Shown: positions 10,201 to 19,079, counted from the stretch's first letter. The stretch is DNA of 64,000 nt from Sphingobacterium sp. CZ-2 (GCF_004526235.1 NZ_CP038159.1:1984001-2048000); one strand, 5' to 3'. Notes: a model not told the origin generated them from the sequence alone. Numbers and translations: made by a program.

Positions 10201-11138
10201 TTTTCTATTGAAATAACGAGGTTATAATTTTTAAAAGTTTTTTGTAGGATGGTGATACAATCCTCAAAATCATCTGTTGGTAAATAGCCGGTAAAGTAGA
10301 GGTTGGAATTTTGGTTGTTTATTTGGATTTTCTGATCCGGATATGCTGTATGTAATTGGTTGATAACTTCTTGTAGTGGCTTATCGTTAAAATATAATTG
10401 ATGATTGGTCCATGAAATATATTGCATAGTATCAACCACCGATGTCCTTATTGCTCCCTTATCGATGAGTACCCTTTCCGATGGTTTGATTTTCACTTCC
10501 TCGGTGCCCAATTTCATCGCAATTGAGCCTTCCGTTAAAACTGCTTCTTGCTGGTCGCCATGGAATATTAAATTGAACCTAGTGCCATAAACCTTAATTT
10601 CCGCTTGATTTTGGGATACAATTTTAAAGGGTTGATTTGATCTTTTACTAACATCAAAAAAACCTTCTCCTTTGAACGATATGATACGTTCTGAAGCTTT
10701 TGCAAAGTCACTTTTTTGAACGAGTTCGCTATTGGGTTTCAACAAGATTCTCGTGCCGTCTTCTAAGGTCAATACTTTTATCTTTTTGCTGGTATTGCTA
10801 TAGCGGAAATAATCAACCTCGGAATTTTCGTTGGATTTCATGAACCATAATGCAGCAAAGCCAATGATAAGGAAAGCGGCGGCAATAGGGATCAGCTTGA
10901 TGATCTTCGCCTGTTTGGAAATAGTTTTAGGCTGTTGAATATGGGCTAATATAGCGGATGATTTTTCGGGAGAAAGTTGTTTTTCTAATGGAAAGTTCTC
11001 CTCAAATCTTTCTAGGTCGAGTAAATGCTGAGGATCTTCTAATGACTGGTATAGTTCATAGAATTCCTTTAACTCATTTTCTGAGCAATTGTCTTGAAGG
11101 TACTTGGTATATAAATATTCAAATCTTTCCTTGTCCAT
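10197..11138 (-). CDS. FecR-family anti-sigma factor
   Basis: Inner-membrane protein that holds the partner ECF sigma factor and receives the signal from the STN domain of the SusC-like transporter. The 313 residues comprise a cytoplasmic N-terminal region, one transmembrane segment (about 82-102, IPIAAAFLIIGFAALWFM), and a periplasmic FecR domain (ILLKPNSELV, VYGTRFNLIF) with a C-terminal STN-like part (INQLHTAYPDQKIQI). The start MDKERFEYLYTKYL is typical of the family. It overlaps the sigma gene by 70 bp and the transporter gene by 4 bp. Confidence 0.93.
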   Translation of the reverse strand: MDKERFEYLYTKYLQDNCSENELKEFYELYQSLEDPQHLLDLERFEENFPLEKQLSPEKSSAILAHIQQPKTISKQAKIIKLIPIAAAFLIIGFAALWFMKSNENSEVDYFRYSNTSKKIKVLTLEDGTRILLKPNSELVQKSDFAKASERIISFKGEGFFDVSKRSNQPFKIVSQNQAEIKVYGTRFNLIFHGDQQEAVLTEGSIAMKLGTEEVKIKPSERVLIDKGAIRTSVVDTMQYISWTNHQLYFNDKPLQEVINQLHTAYPDQKIQINNQNSNLYFTGYLPTDDFEDCITILQKTFKNYNLVISIEK

Positions 11139-11758
11139 GCCGTTTTCAGGTGTTCTTCTGTATTATATACTGACATGCTCAGCGAAAAGACGATGCTGAT
11201 CAAAAATATTTTTTTCGGAATAGGACCATGTTTTTTTAATATATAAGTCTTAATGGTCTTATTTCCTTTAACTAGTTGATCTCTAACGGTGTTGATGGAA
11301 AGATTTAGGTGTTGAGCAATTTGGGTATTGCTCAAGTTTTCCATTCTACTTAACCAGAAAATATGTTTTCTTTTTTCAGGTAATTGTTCAATGGCTTCGG
11401 AATAGATCCTTTTTAATTCTCGGTATTCCTGCTCTTCTTCATTGTTATTGCAGAAATTGCTATTTACCTTCAATTGGTTCGAAGCATAGACTTGGAATTT
11501 GGCCTTCTTTTTCAGTTCATCATGCACTTGGTTCTTACAAATGGTAAATAAATAAGCTTTCGGATTGTTTTCAAAATCCAACTGGTCAAAATTGTTCCAG
11601 ATTTTAATGAAAACCTCTTGCACGACATCGGCAGCTATATCCTCATCCTTTAAATGATTTAAAGCATAAATATAAAGCAAAGTATGATATTGATAAAAAA
11701 ATGATTCGAATGTTGTCTCCCCTGTATTAGAGGAAATTGATTCTTCTTTTTCTGTCAT
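11069..11758 (-). CDS. ECF RNA polymerase sigma factor (FecI/SusC-associated)
   Basis: Directs RNA polymerase to the adjacent transporter operon when released by the FecR protein. The 229 residues show sigma region 2 (YALNHLKDEDIAADVVQEVFIKIW) and region 4 (IEQLPEKRKHIFWLSRMENLSNTQIAQHLNLSINTVRDQLV). Related Bacteroidota sigmas usually end soon after the region-4 helix with a hydrophobic tail; this one has such a tail (KKIFLISIVFSLSM) and then about 30 more residues that run 70 bp into fecR. The extension may be real or may reflect loss of an earlier stop codon. Confidence 0.92.
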   Translation of the reverse strand: MTEKEESISSNTGETTFESFFYQYHTLLYIYALNHLKDEDIAADVVQEVFIKIWNNFDQLDFENNPKAYLFTICKNQVHDELKKKAKFQVYASNQLKVNSNFCNNNEEEQEYRELKRIYSEAIEQLPEKRKHIFWLSRMENLSNTQIAQHLNLSINTVRDQLVKGNKTIKTYILKKHGPIPKKIFLISIVFSLSMSVYNTEEHLKTAWTRKDLNIYIPSTFKTIAQKMS

Positions 11759-11879
11759 ACAATAGGGTAATTAAAAGAAATTGTGTCCTTATGAAATTTC
11801 GTGCTAAGAACGGTTTATAATGTTAATAGAAGATTAAGTTAATAATAAAATAAATATAAAAGAATAATTGCAATATTAT

Positions 11880-12401
11880 TTACAACACCAGCTTTTTAAC
11901 CAAAGGCTTCCCATCCTTTACCCCATAAAACAGAATATAATCCACCTTGGTCGACAATCCCGACGTCCCATCTTTCTGCCTAATAAAAATCCGTTTGAGG
12001 ATAAAACTGGTCCCAGCAACCGTGGTACTCACATAAGGATTCCCCTTAGATGGAAAATGAAGAAATAACTTTTGTTCAGGTAGGGAAACAATAGAAGCCT
12101 CATAACTATTATTCTTCAAAAGCTTCGAATCAATTCCATACGCAAAATTCTTTTGAATGATCGTCAATGGCCTTATAACCCCACCATTGTCAAATAATTG
12201 GCGATAAACCTGAATGGGTTCATCCTTATTTATCGTTTTATCCGATTTATAATTCAGACTGTAGATATAGGTATTCTTCCCCCGGTTATGCTGTATATAA
12301 AACAAAACCCCATCCATGCGGGTGGGGGTAGGATAATTGTCCTGCCCCAAAGAGACAAGACAATTTATAATAAGTAGGCATATTAATAGCAATCTGTTCA
12401 T
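11880..12401 (-). CDS. DUF4833-type secreted protein
   Basis: A 173-residue exported protein with a signal peptide (1-19, ending CLVSLGQ). The core pattern is VLFYIQHNRGKNTYIYSLNY, then IRPLTIIQKNFAYG, then SFILKRIFI and DYILFYGVKDGKPLVKKLVL. This matches my memory of the DUF4833 family, whose function is unknown. It has its own gap upstream (66 bp to the next gene) and about 120 bp of AT-rich sequence separating it from the sigma gene, so it is probably transcribed separately. Confidence 0.75.
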   Translation of the reverse strand: MNRLLLICLLIINCLVSLGQDNYPTPTRMDGVLFYIQHNRGKNTYIYSLNYKSDKTINKDEPIQVYRQLFDNGGVIRPLTIIQKNFAYGIDSKLLKNNSYEASIVSLPEQKLFLHFPSKGNPYVSTTVAGTSFILKRIFIRQKDGTSGLSTKVDYILFYGVKDGKPLVKKLVL

Positions 12402-12467
12402 TTCCAGTCTCTAATTTGACATGAAAATACAGAATCGTTTATTAATAAGCGATGAATTTTAAGTTAA

Positions 12468-12650
12468 CTATTGTCTATTTCCACCGCCACCCATAAAACG
12501 GGTGATCAACCAGATCAATAAGGCAACAATAACAACGACGAAGATGATCCCTGACCATAGACCTGCCTTAAATATCCCCTCAATAACGGAACATCCAGTC
12601 AATAAATTCGTCATTAAAAATAATAATAATACTCCGTTGATTCTTTTCAT
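12468..12650 (-). CDS. Short membrane lipoprotein
   Basis: A 60-residue protein: lipoprotein signal with lipobox LLTGC, then one long hydrophobic helix (IIFVVVIVALLIWLI) and a Gly-rich basic tail (GGGGNRQ). Similar short proteins in Bacteroidota are often mislabelled phosphatidate cytidylyltransferase; no catalytic motif is present here. The frame opens nine codons earlier, but MKRINGVLL at 12650 gives a proper signal peptide. Role unknown, probably envelope-associated. Confidence 0.65.
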   Translation of the reverse strand: MKRINGVLLLFLMTNLLTGCSVIEGIFKAGLWSGIIFVVVIVALLIWLITRFMGGGGNRQ

Positions 12651-12700
12651 AGTGCAATTGTCTTTATTAATAAACAATAAGGCATGGAAAAGGTTTGACC

Positions 12701-12734
12701 AAAAAAAATCAGGCCGAACATAACGTTCGGCCTG
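12701..12734 (-). terminator. Rho-independent terminator of metE
   Basis: Perfect 10-bp stem CAGGCCGAAC / GTTCGGCCTG (12710-12734, 5-nt loop). On the minus strand it is followed by eight T residues (A tract at 12701-12708). It lies 37 bp after the metE stop codon. Confidence 0.9.
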
Positions 12735-12771
12735 AAAACAAATTATATTTTATAATCAAAAATGCGTAGGC

Positions 12772-15081
12772 TTATTCAGCTCTTAAAATCTTGGCAGCTT
12801 CTACCATAGATTCCAATGCTGCTTTAGTTTCCGGCCATGCACGAGTTTTCAAACCACAGTCAGGGTTAACCCATAATTGCTCCGAAGGAACAACCGCTTT
12901 TGCTTTACGCAATAGGTCTACCATCTCTTCTGTGCTAGGAACGCGTGGCGAGTGGATATCATAAACACCAGGACCAATATCATTTGGATATTTGAAGTCA
13001 GCGAAAGCATCCAATAATTCCATTTGAGAACGTGAAGTCTCGATCGTAATTACGTCAGCATCCATTGCTGCGATATCTTGGATGATATCATTGAACTCAG
13101 AGTAACACATGTGTGTATGGATCTGCGTATCATCATCCACATTCGAAGAAGATACACGGAATGAACGTACAGCCCAATCCAAATACGCTTGTTGATCAGC
13201 TTTACGCAATGGTAATCCTTCGCGGATAGCTGGCTCATCGATCTGAATGATTTTGATACCTGCTTTTTCCAAAGCTTGAACCTCATCAAGGATCGCTAAT
13301 GCGATTTGGTAAGTCGTGGTTGAACGAGGTTGATCGTTACGTACGAAAGACCATTGAAGAATAGTAACAGGACCAGTTAACATTCCTTTTACCGGACGGT
13401 TGGTCAATGATTGTGCATAAGCAGACCAACGAACAGTCATATCTTCAGGACGGTAAACATCACCATAAATAATCGGAGGTTTCACACAACGAGAACCGTA
13501 TGATTGAACCCAACCGTTTTGAGTGAATGCATAACCTGCTAATTGCTCACCGAAGTATTCCACCATGTCGTTACGCTCAAATTCACCATGTACCAATACA
13601 TCGATATCCAATTGCTCTTGTAAACGGATGGTTCTTTCTGTTTCTTCAGCAATTTCTTTATCGTATTGTTCTTGGGAAATAGCACCTTTTTTCAAATCAG
13701 CTCTCCATTTACGAACATCTTTGGTTTGTGGGAAGGAACCGATAGTCGTAGTTGCATAATCAGGAAGATTGAACTTCGCTTTTTGCGCTTTTTTACGATC
13801 ATTGAATTTAGAAGTACGTGTAGCGTCTTCATCAGTGATGTTGTTTACACGGGTTTTAACTTCTGGTTTGTGGATCAATGGAGAAGTACGGCGGCTTTCG
13901 TTTGCTGCTTTGTTGGCTTCGAAACGTTTTTGTGTTGCTGCATCTACTTCACCTTCTGCCAATACCGCTAAGTCTTTTACTTCAGCTAATTTCTGTTTAG
14001 CGAACGCTAACCAGTTTTTAACTTCCGCAGGAAGAGACTCTTCGTTGTTTTCGTTGTCCAAGTCAAAAGGAACGTGCAATAGAGAAGAAGAAGGAGCAAC
14101 CCATACACGGTCTTTTCCTAATTTCTCAACTGCTTGGTTGATTTTTGTCAAGGATTTTTCGTAATCATTTTTCCAAATGTTACGGCCTTCAACCACCCCT
14201 AAGGAAAGGGTTAGGTTAGCAGGAACTTTCGCTAATATAGAGTCGAGTTGATCTTCACCACGAACTAGATCCAGGTGAAGCGCGTGTACAGGAAGTGCCA
14301 AAGCAGTATCTTCGTTATCACGTAATGCCTCGAAATAAGTTGCAACGATTAATTTGATGCCTTTAGCTGCTGCAGCAAGTTTTTCGAAAACTTTTGCGTA
14401 TAGCGCACGGGTAGCATCGTCGATATCCAAAGCTAAGAAAGGCTCGTCGATCTGTACGTATTGAGCGCCAGCATCAGCCAATTTTGCTAAGATTTCTTCG
14501 TAAACAGGTAATAAACTATCGATAAGATCGATACGGTTGAATCCAGCTTCTTTTTCTTTACCTAATAATAAGTAAGTGATTGGGCCGATGATCACCGGTT
14601 TAGTTTCAATACCTTGTTGTTTTGCCTCATTGTATTCGCTTAGGAATTTCTCTGAAGTCAATTTGAATTCTTGGTTTTTAACGAATTCAGGAACGATATA
14701 GTGGTAGTTTGTATCGAACCATTTGGTCATTTCCATAGCGGTCACATCGACACCACCTTCTTGGAAACCACGAGCCATCGCGAAGTATAGGTCTAAGTTA
14801 TACTGGCGATCGATTTTGTTCAAAAGGGAGTTGTAACGAGCAGGGATAGCGCCTACAGTTAAGGATAGGTCTAATACTTGATCGTAGAATGAGAAATCGT
14901 TAGAAGGGATCAAATCGATGCCTGCATCTTTTTGAGTCTTCCAATTGCCTTCACGGATTTTCAGTCCAGCTTGCAATAATTCTTCCGCGCTGATTTTTTT
15001 TGCCCAGTAAGCTTCATTAGCTTTCTTTAGCTCGCGGAACGCGCCCACACGTGGGTAACCTAAATTGTTCGTTAATAACAT
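12772..15081 (-). CDS. metE: Cobalamin-independent methionine synthase
   Basis: Transfers a methyl group from 5-methyltetrahydropteroyltri-glutamate to homocysteine, the last step of methionine synthesis. The 769 residues match full-length MetE: an N-terminal (alpha/beta)8 domain beginning LGYPRVGAFRELKKANEAYW, and a C-terminal catalytic domain with zinc ligands in HTHMCYSEFNDI, the Glu of the TIETSRS region and NPDCGLKTRAW. It is a single-gene transcript with a SAM-I riboswitch in its leader (15154-15251) and a strong terminator after it, so excess S-adenosylmethionine should shut it down. Confidence 0.97.
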   Translation of the reverse strand: MLLTNNLGYPRVGAFRELKKANEAYWAKKISAEELLQAGLKIREGNWKTQKDAGIDLIPSNDFSFYDQVLDLSLTVGAIPARYNSLLNKIDRQYNLDLYFAMARGFQEGGVDVTAMEMTKWFDTNYHYIVPEFVKNQEFKLTSEKFLSEYNEAKQQGIETKPVIIGPITYLLLGKEKEAGFNRIDLIDSLLPVYEEILAKLADAGAQYVQIDEPFLALDIDDATRALYAKVFEKLAAAAKGIKLIVATYFEALRDNEDTALALPVHALHLDLVRGEDQLDSILAKVPANLTLSLGVVEGRNIWKNDYEKSLTKINQAVEKLGKDRVWVAPSSSLLHVPFDLDNENNEESLPAEVKNWLAFAKQKLAEVKDLAVLAEGEVDAATQKRFEANKAANESRRTSPLIHKPEVKTRVNNITDEDATRTSKFNDRKKAQKAKFNLPDYATTTIGSFPQTKDVRKWRADLKKGAISQEQYDKEIAEETERTIRLQEQLDIDVLVHGEFERNDMVEYFGEQLAGYAFTQNGWVQSYGSRCVKPPIIYGDVYRPEDMTVRWSAYAQSLTNRPVKGMLTGPVTILQWSFVRNDQPRSTTTYQIALAILDEVQALEKAGIKIIQIDEPAIREGLPLRKADQQAYLDWAVRSFRVSSSNVDDDTQIHTHMCYSEFNDIIQDIAAMDADVITIETSRSQMELLDAFADFKYPNDIGPGVYDIHSPRVPSTEEMVDLLRKAKAVVPSEQLWVNPDCGLKTRAWPETKAALESMVEAAKILRAE

Positions 15082-15153
15082 AAAGTATTTTACTTAATTA
15101 ATTTTTACTAAAGTCGTTTGCTAAGAGAAGGCTCCTAAGGATTAGTGAGTCCA

Positions 15154-15251
15154 GCTTATCGTTCCTCTTTAGAGGTAGAATGTAGCACCTTGTCAAGGGA
15201 CAGGTTGCTAAGGCTTCATCGGGTCTAGTCCCTCTGCCTTTCTCTATAAGC
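15154..15251 (-). promoter_or_regulatory. SAM-I (S-box) riboswitch controlling metE
   Basis: Read on the minus strand, the leader carries the S-box core: P1 GCTTAT paired with ATAAGC (15246-15251 with 15154-15159), then AGAGAAAGGCAGAGGGA, the kink-turn CCGATGAAGCC, the conserved GCAACC, and a P4-like CCTCT..AGAGG arm. The class binds S-adenosylmethionine. The expression platform between the aptamer and the metE start (15082-15153) shows no obvious hairpin plus T run, so control may be translational or use a weak terminator. Confidence 0.92.
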
Positions 15252-15327
15252 GGTGCTAAGGTAGGGATAAGATTTTATATTAACAAAAAAATATTTCTAT
15301 ATCTTTTATTTATCCCCTGCTAAAACA

Positions 15328-15358
15328 GAAAAAGCCCCCAGCTTTTACACCAGAGGCT
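15328..15358 (-). terminator. Probable terminator of the HMA-TonB receptor gene
   Basis: On the minus strand AGCCTC pairs with GGGGCT (one G-T wobble) and is followed by a TTTTTC tract. It lies about 35 bp beyond the receptor stop codon and just ahead of the metE promoter region. Confidence 0.6.
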
Positions 15359-15392
15359 CTTCATGCTATTACTTAATAAATATTTTACCTTT

Positions 15393-18095
15393 TTACTTAA
15401 TATGGTATCTGATACCGGTATAGAACATTCTACCTACTATCGGACCCCACACTAAATTCGTGTCGAAATTAGCACCAAACGGGTTGTCATGTGCCAAGAT
15501 CGGATCTTTTTGGAAGTAGTTGCTCAGGTTCTCACCACCAACATACACATCAAAATTCTTGTTCTTTCCAAATGTTCTGCTCACCTGAGCGTTCATCGTA
15601 ACATAAGCATCTGATTCCGTTGCCAATTGATACGCCTCTGGATTACCTACCGTACTTGGAAGACGTTTCTTGCCCACCACATTCAAGGTATAATCAAAAC
15701 TCCATCCCGAATGTAGGTTGTAGGCCAAGTTCATGAATCCACGGTGTTTTGCTGTCAATGGTTTCTGTAATTTTCCGGAAGTATATTCGGTCTGTACATC
15801 CAACATACGGTATGCAAAACGTGCTTCGAAGTGCTGTGCCGGCATGAAACGGAATTCTGCCTGAACACTGTTCGAATAGGATTTGCCATCGAGATTATAG
15901 AATGCTACTTCTCGTGGGTTTTCGAAATCAACCACGACCTGGTTCTGGAAGTTGTTGTGGAACAATTCTAATGATAAGCCAGACTCACGACCGAACAATT
16001 GGAAACTCTGGTCAAATGTAAAGCCTGTATTCCAAGAAACCTCTGGTTTTAATCCATAAGCTGCTTCACCAGACACCAATTGGGCCAAGTCTTTAATAGT
16101 ACGGCTGGATGCAAAAACACCTAAGTTCTCTGCAAAAACATTCGCTGTACGTTGTCCACGTCCTGAACTGATACGGAAAGTGGTTCCTAAGATAGGCTCA
16201 TAACGCAATACCGCGCGTGGTGTGGTGAACCAACCATATAGGTTATTGTAATCCTGGCGGATACCCAATACCGCATCGAATTTCTCCGAAGGGCTAAAGG
16301 TATATTCTAAGAATGCACCCGCAACCGATTCTTTTCTTCCGAAGTTATAATCGTAATCATTTGTGCTGTTCACACGGCTTAACTGCTCATCCATATCATC
16401 ATATTGGATGGATGCACCCACTTTGTATTTATGGGTCACATCGGAAATGATATCCTGGAACAATAAGTTGGCATACATGGATTTCTGCTCATTGTCGTAA
16501 GCATTCAATCCGAAGAAACTTTCCTGTTTATAGCGGCTTGCTGATAATTGTAGACCGATACTACGGTGTTTGTTGGTCGGGAATACATAACCTAGTTTAC
16601 CAAAACCTTCAATACGCTCGTTTTTGAAGCCCAAGCCATATTGGTTGGTCGTAAACTTGTCGGTGTCTTCATTGAAATCGATCTGTCCACCAACACGGTC
16701 ATCATGTAGGAATTTTACCCCAAATTGTGCAATGACACCTTTTCCATTTTCATAATGCCATCTATTGATACCGGAGAATAGGTTTCCAACCGGCATATCC
16801 CTAAATCCATTGTCGCTGAAGTTCATCTTCTTATTGTACATGAAGTTGTCATGCAGCAACAATCCTACTGACCATTTTTCGTTCAGGTGGGTAGCAACAT
16901 TCAGGTTGATATCCGTACGGCCCATATTATTGGCGTAGGCATTGAAATATAATTTATCGGTATTGTGTGGTTTTTTCAATTCCACATTGATCTGTCCAGC
17001 CATGTTCTCGAATCCATTGGCAACAGAACCGATACCTTTACTGATGTTGATCGCTTCGATCCAAGTACCAGCGATACTGTTCAAACCAAGGGGAGAGGCA
17101 AAACCACGCGGACCTGGTAGGTTTTCTACAGTCAACTGCGTATAGATACCACTTAATCCCAACATCTGGATCTGTTTACTTCCGGTTACCGCATCGCTAC
17201 TTACCACATCAACTGATGCGTTGGTAGAAAAACTTTCCGAAAGATCACAACAGGCAGCTTTGAAAAGCTCTTTTGCCGTGATGGTTTCCACACGCACAGG
17301 ACTTAGCTTATTGATATAGTTCGATTTCTGTCTTCTCGAAACAACGATCTCCTTCAATACATTGTTCTTCGCCTGGATCATCACGATATCATGTAGGTTC
17401 TTAACCTCCACCGTATCCGAATTCATGCTGGCGTGGGTTACTACCAAGTAACGATATGGTTTTACGTGCATGATCTTGAACACACCATTCTCATTACTCT
17501 TTATTTTTTTGGAAGGATCTTCTTTCCAATAAACGGTAACATCAGAAATTGGGGTCAGATCACCACGATCATTTTCATTAACTACTACACCGGTCACCTC
17601 ATGGTCGTGATCATGGTCATGTCCACCTTTGTCATCCGCTTTCTTAGCATGGTCATGGCCTTCATGTTCATCATGGTCGTGTCCTTCGTGGGATGCATGA
17701 TCGTGACCTTCATGGTCATCGTGATCATGTCCTTCATGGTCATCTTCTTTTTTGATACCATCGGCACCCATACGTTCATATAGACAGCATTCATGCAATT
17801 TGTCATATACCTCTTGCGAAGCACGGAACTCTTTTGTGTCGTGCCCAGCATCAGCAATGGATTTCTTTATTTTATCTACTGTGGTTTTTTTGCTGTCAAA
17901 GGTTACTTTGGCCTTTTGGGTTGCCTGATCCCAGGTGATGCTGCTTGCACCGCCATCTTTTCCTGCCTTCTCAATTCGTTTTTTACACATGCCGCAATTT
18001 CCGGCCACTTCAAATTCTACCGTATTGGTCTGCGCAAATGCCAGATTGCCCAATAGGATAAATGTTATTAATAAATAATTTTTAAGGGTATTCAT
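15393..18095 (-). CDS. TonB-dependent receptor with N-terminal heavy-metal (HMA) and His-rich segments
   Basis: Predicted outer-membrane metal (probably copper) receptor of 900 residues. In order: signal peptide (1-21); an HMA-type domain with the metal motif GNCGMC (C34, C37) running to about residue 95; CC at HECCLYE; a His/Asp-rich linker (about 115-170) made of repeated EGHDHD-like units; a carboxypeptidase-regulatory-like domain; a plug containing AACCDLSESFSTN and a beta-barrel ending FYTGIRYHIK. The Cys, CxxC and poly-His content suggests binding of a soft metal; this is inference. The gene upstream encodes another Cys/His-rich exported protein, consistent with a two-gene metal-handling unit. 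Confidence 0.9.
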   Translation of the reverse strand: MNTLKNYLLITFILLGNLAFAQTNTVEFEVAGNCGMCKKRIEKAGKDGGASSITWDQATQKAKVTFDSKKTTVDKIKKSIADAGHDTKEFRASQEVYDKLHECCLYERMGADGIKKEDDHEGHDHDDHEGHDHASHEGHDHDEHEGHDHAKKADDKGGHDHDHDHEVTGVVVNENDRGDLTPISDVTVYWKEDPSKKIKSNENGVFKIMHVKPYRYLVVTHASMNSDTVEVKNLHDIVMIQAKNNVLKEIVVSRRQKSNYINKLSPVRVETITAKELFKAACCDLSESFSTNASVDVVSSDAVTGSKQIQMLGLSGIYTQLTVENLPGPRGFASPLGLNSIAGTWIEAINISKGIGSVANGFENMAGQINVELKKPHNTDKLYFNAYANNMGRTDINLNVATHLNEKWSVGLLLHDNFMYNKKMNFSDNGFRDMPVGNLFSGINRWHYENGKGVIAQFGVKFLHDDRVGGQIDFNEDTDKFTTNQYGLGFKNERIEGFGKLGYVFPTNKHRSIGLQLSASRYKQESFFGLNAYDNEQKSMYANLLFQDIISDVTHKYKVGASIQYDDMDEQLSRVNSTNDYDYNFGRKESVAGAFLEYTFSPSEKFDAVLGIRQDYNNLYGWFTTPRAVLRYEPILGTTFRISSGRGQRTANVFAENLGVFASSRTIKDLAQLVSGEAAYGLKPEVSWNTGFTFDQSFQLFGRESGLSLELFHNNFQNQVVVDFENPREVAFYNLDGKSYSNSVQAEFRFMPAQHFEARFAYRMLDVQTEYTSGKLQKPLTAKHRGFMNLAYNLHSGWSFDYTLNVVGKKRLPSTVGNPEAYQLATESDAYVTMNAQVSRTFGKNKNFDVYVGGENLSNYFQKDPILAHDNPFGANFDTNLVWGPIVGRMFYTGIRYHIK

Positions 18096-18152
18096 AAAAT
18101 TTAATAAAAAATTGATTCAAATAATGTTTAAATATTTGGAGTCAATTCGATA

Positions 18153-18584
18153 CTAAATTCTATACGTGCAGTTTAAGATGTAGACGGGTTCGAGATCCTG
18201 AATAGGAATAAAGGCCAAACTGTGGTACTCTTGGTCAGGATCATCAACAAAGATTTTCCATTGTTCCATGATCCAAGGGATCAGAACCACTGCTGGCGCA
18301 AAATTGATTAAATCTGTAAAGGTGGATTTTGACTGTAATTGTTCGCTGTCCGATTTCAAGCTTAATTCCTTGTCCTGACAACATCCTTTCTTACAGGAAT
18401 CACCGTGTTTATGGGAAGTTTTGTCCTGGCATTTTGAACAATTAGGACAATTCTCATGTGATACTTTGGTGGATTGATCTAGCGATAGAAATGTCGATTT
18501 TCCACAATAGTGGAGATAAATTGTTGCCCCCGTACTGCATACAGAATAAATCATTAGGAGTAATATGGCAATAATTTTTCGCAT
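18153..18584 (-). CDS. Cys/His-rich exported protein, HYC_CC_PP-like
   Basis: A 143-residue exported protein. It starts with a hydrophobic signal (1-20), then IYLHYCGK, a Cys/His cluster (NCPNCSKCQDKTSHKHGDSC) and KKGCCQD. The HYC and CC motifs resemble the small Bacteroidota HYC_CC_PP proteins often found near copper-related receptors; the third (PP) motif is not clear here. It sits 57 bp upstream of the HMA-TonB receptor on the same strand and is probably cotranscribed. A periplasmic metal-binding or sensing role is inferred. Confidence 0.75.
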   Translation of the reverse strand: MRKIIAILLLMIYSVCSTGATIYLHYCGKSTFLSLDQSTKVSHENCPNCSKCQDKTSHKHGDSCKKGCCQDKELSLKSDSEQLQSKSTFTDLINFAPAVVLIPWIMEQWKIFVDDPDQEYHSLAFIPIQDLEPVYILNCTYRI

Positions 18585-18706
18585 AGATTATCCAAATATA
18601 ACAATTGTTATGGGAAAATGTTGATAAATTATTTTAATTAATTCTTGCGTGTAAAAAAATTGGTTTTTATATTGGACTCAACTTAATGTAATAAACCTAA
18701 TAATTT

Positions 18707-18820
18707 ATGGAAACTTTAGCTGCACATCCAAACTTGCTGTATGTTGGCGTTGTAGGCTTAACATGCGCTGCGGGCTTGGTATTTTTCGTTTTCAACAAAA
18801 TCTTAAGAAGAGTAAATTAA
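18707..18820 (+). CDS. 37-residue single-helix membrane peptide
   Basis: Not recognised. An ATG at 18707 opens a 37-codon frame encoding METLAAHPNLLYVGVVGLTC and continuing to a basic end, ILRRVN. One hydrophobic helix (about 10-30, including GVVGLTCAAGLVFFVF) precedes the positive tail, so a type-I or tail-anchored inner-membrane peptide is likely. Support for a real gene: an isolated AT-rich upstream region, good hydrophobic periodicity, and two strong hairpins right after the stop, the second with a T run. It may be a small subunit or regulator of a membrane complex; nothing nearby identifies the partner. Confidence 0.6.
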   Translation: METLAAHPNLLYVGVVGLTCAAGLVFFVFNKILRRVN

Positions 18821-18840
18821 TCTCGGGAAATGCTGCCCAT

Positions 18841-18912
18841 AAATTCCAATCCTGTAAATATTGGAATTTATGAAGAGGCTGTGTCATAAAAATGATACAG
18901 CCTCTTTTTTTT
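18841..18912 (+). terminator. Tandem hairpins ending the 37-residue peptide transcript
   Basis: First hairpin AAATTCCAAT / ATTGGAATTT (18841-18869). Second hairpin GAGGCTGTGTCAT / ATGATACAGCCTC (18875-18904, one G-T wobble, AAAA loop) followed by eight T residues. The second is a strong rho-independent terminator. Confidence 0.85.
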
Positions 18913-18968
18913 GGAAGGCTTAATTATGCCCTTTGAAAAATAGATTTTGGTCTTGATTTAAGTGAGGT

Positions 18969-19012
18969 GTAAGTGAGTTGTAAGTGACTTTATGCACTTA
19001 CAACTCACTTAC
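18969..19012. repeat. 18-bp perfect inverted repeat downstream of trpA
   Basis: GTAAGTGAGTTGTAAGTG at 18969-18986 is the exact reverse complement of 18995-19012, around an 8-nt loop. The left arm contains GTAAGTG twice and is preceded by a related AAGTGAGGT, giving an 11-bp-period direct repeat. No T run follows on either strand. It lies 68 bp beyond the trpA stop and may end or stabilise the trp transcript. The rest of 18585-19079 outside the listed features shows nothing further. Confidence 0.7.
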
Positions 19013-19079
19013 ATAGTACTTGGAATTTACTTGTACAGCGTTCGTATTTTGGAAATTGTATTTCTGAACTAAAAGAAGA

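Noticed and set aside
13565..14164. Open frames opposite metE
   Set aside because: Low-complexity translations in the antisense frame of a strongly conserved gene.
18875..18912. GAGGCTGTGTCAT hairpin as the end of another insertion sequence
   Set aside because: It resembles the IS1182 left end for eight bases only; both arms lie within 30 bp and a T run follows, as in a terminator.
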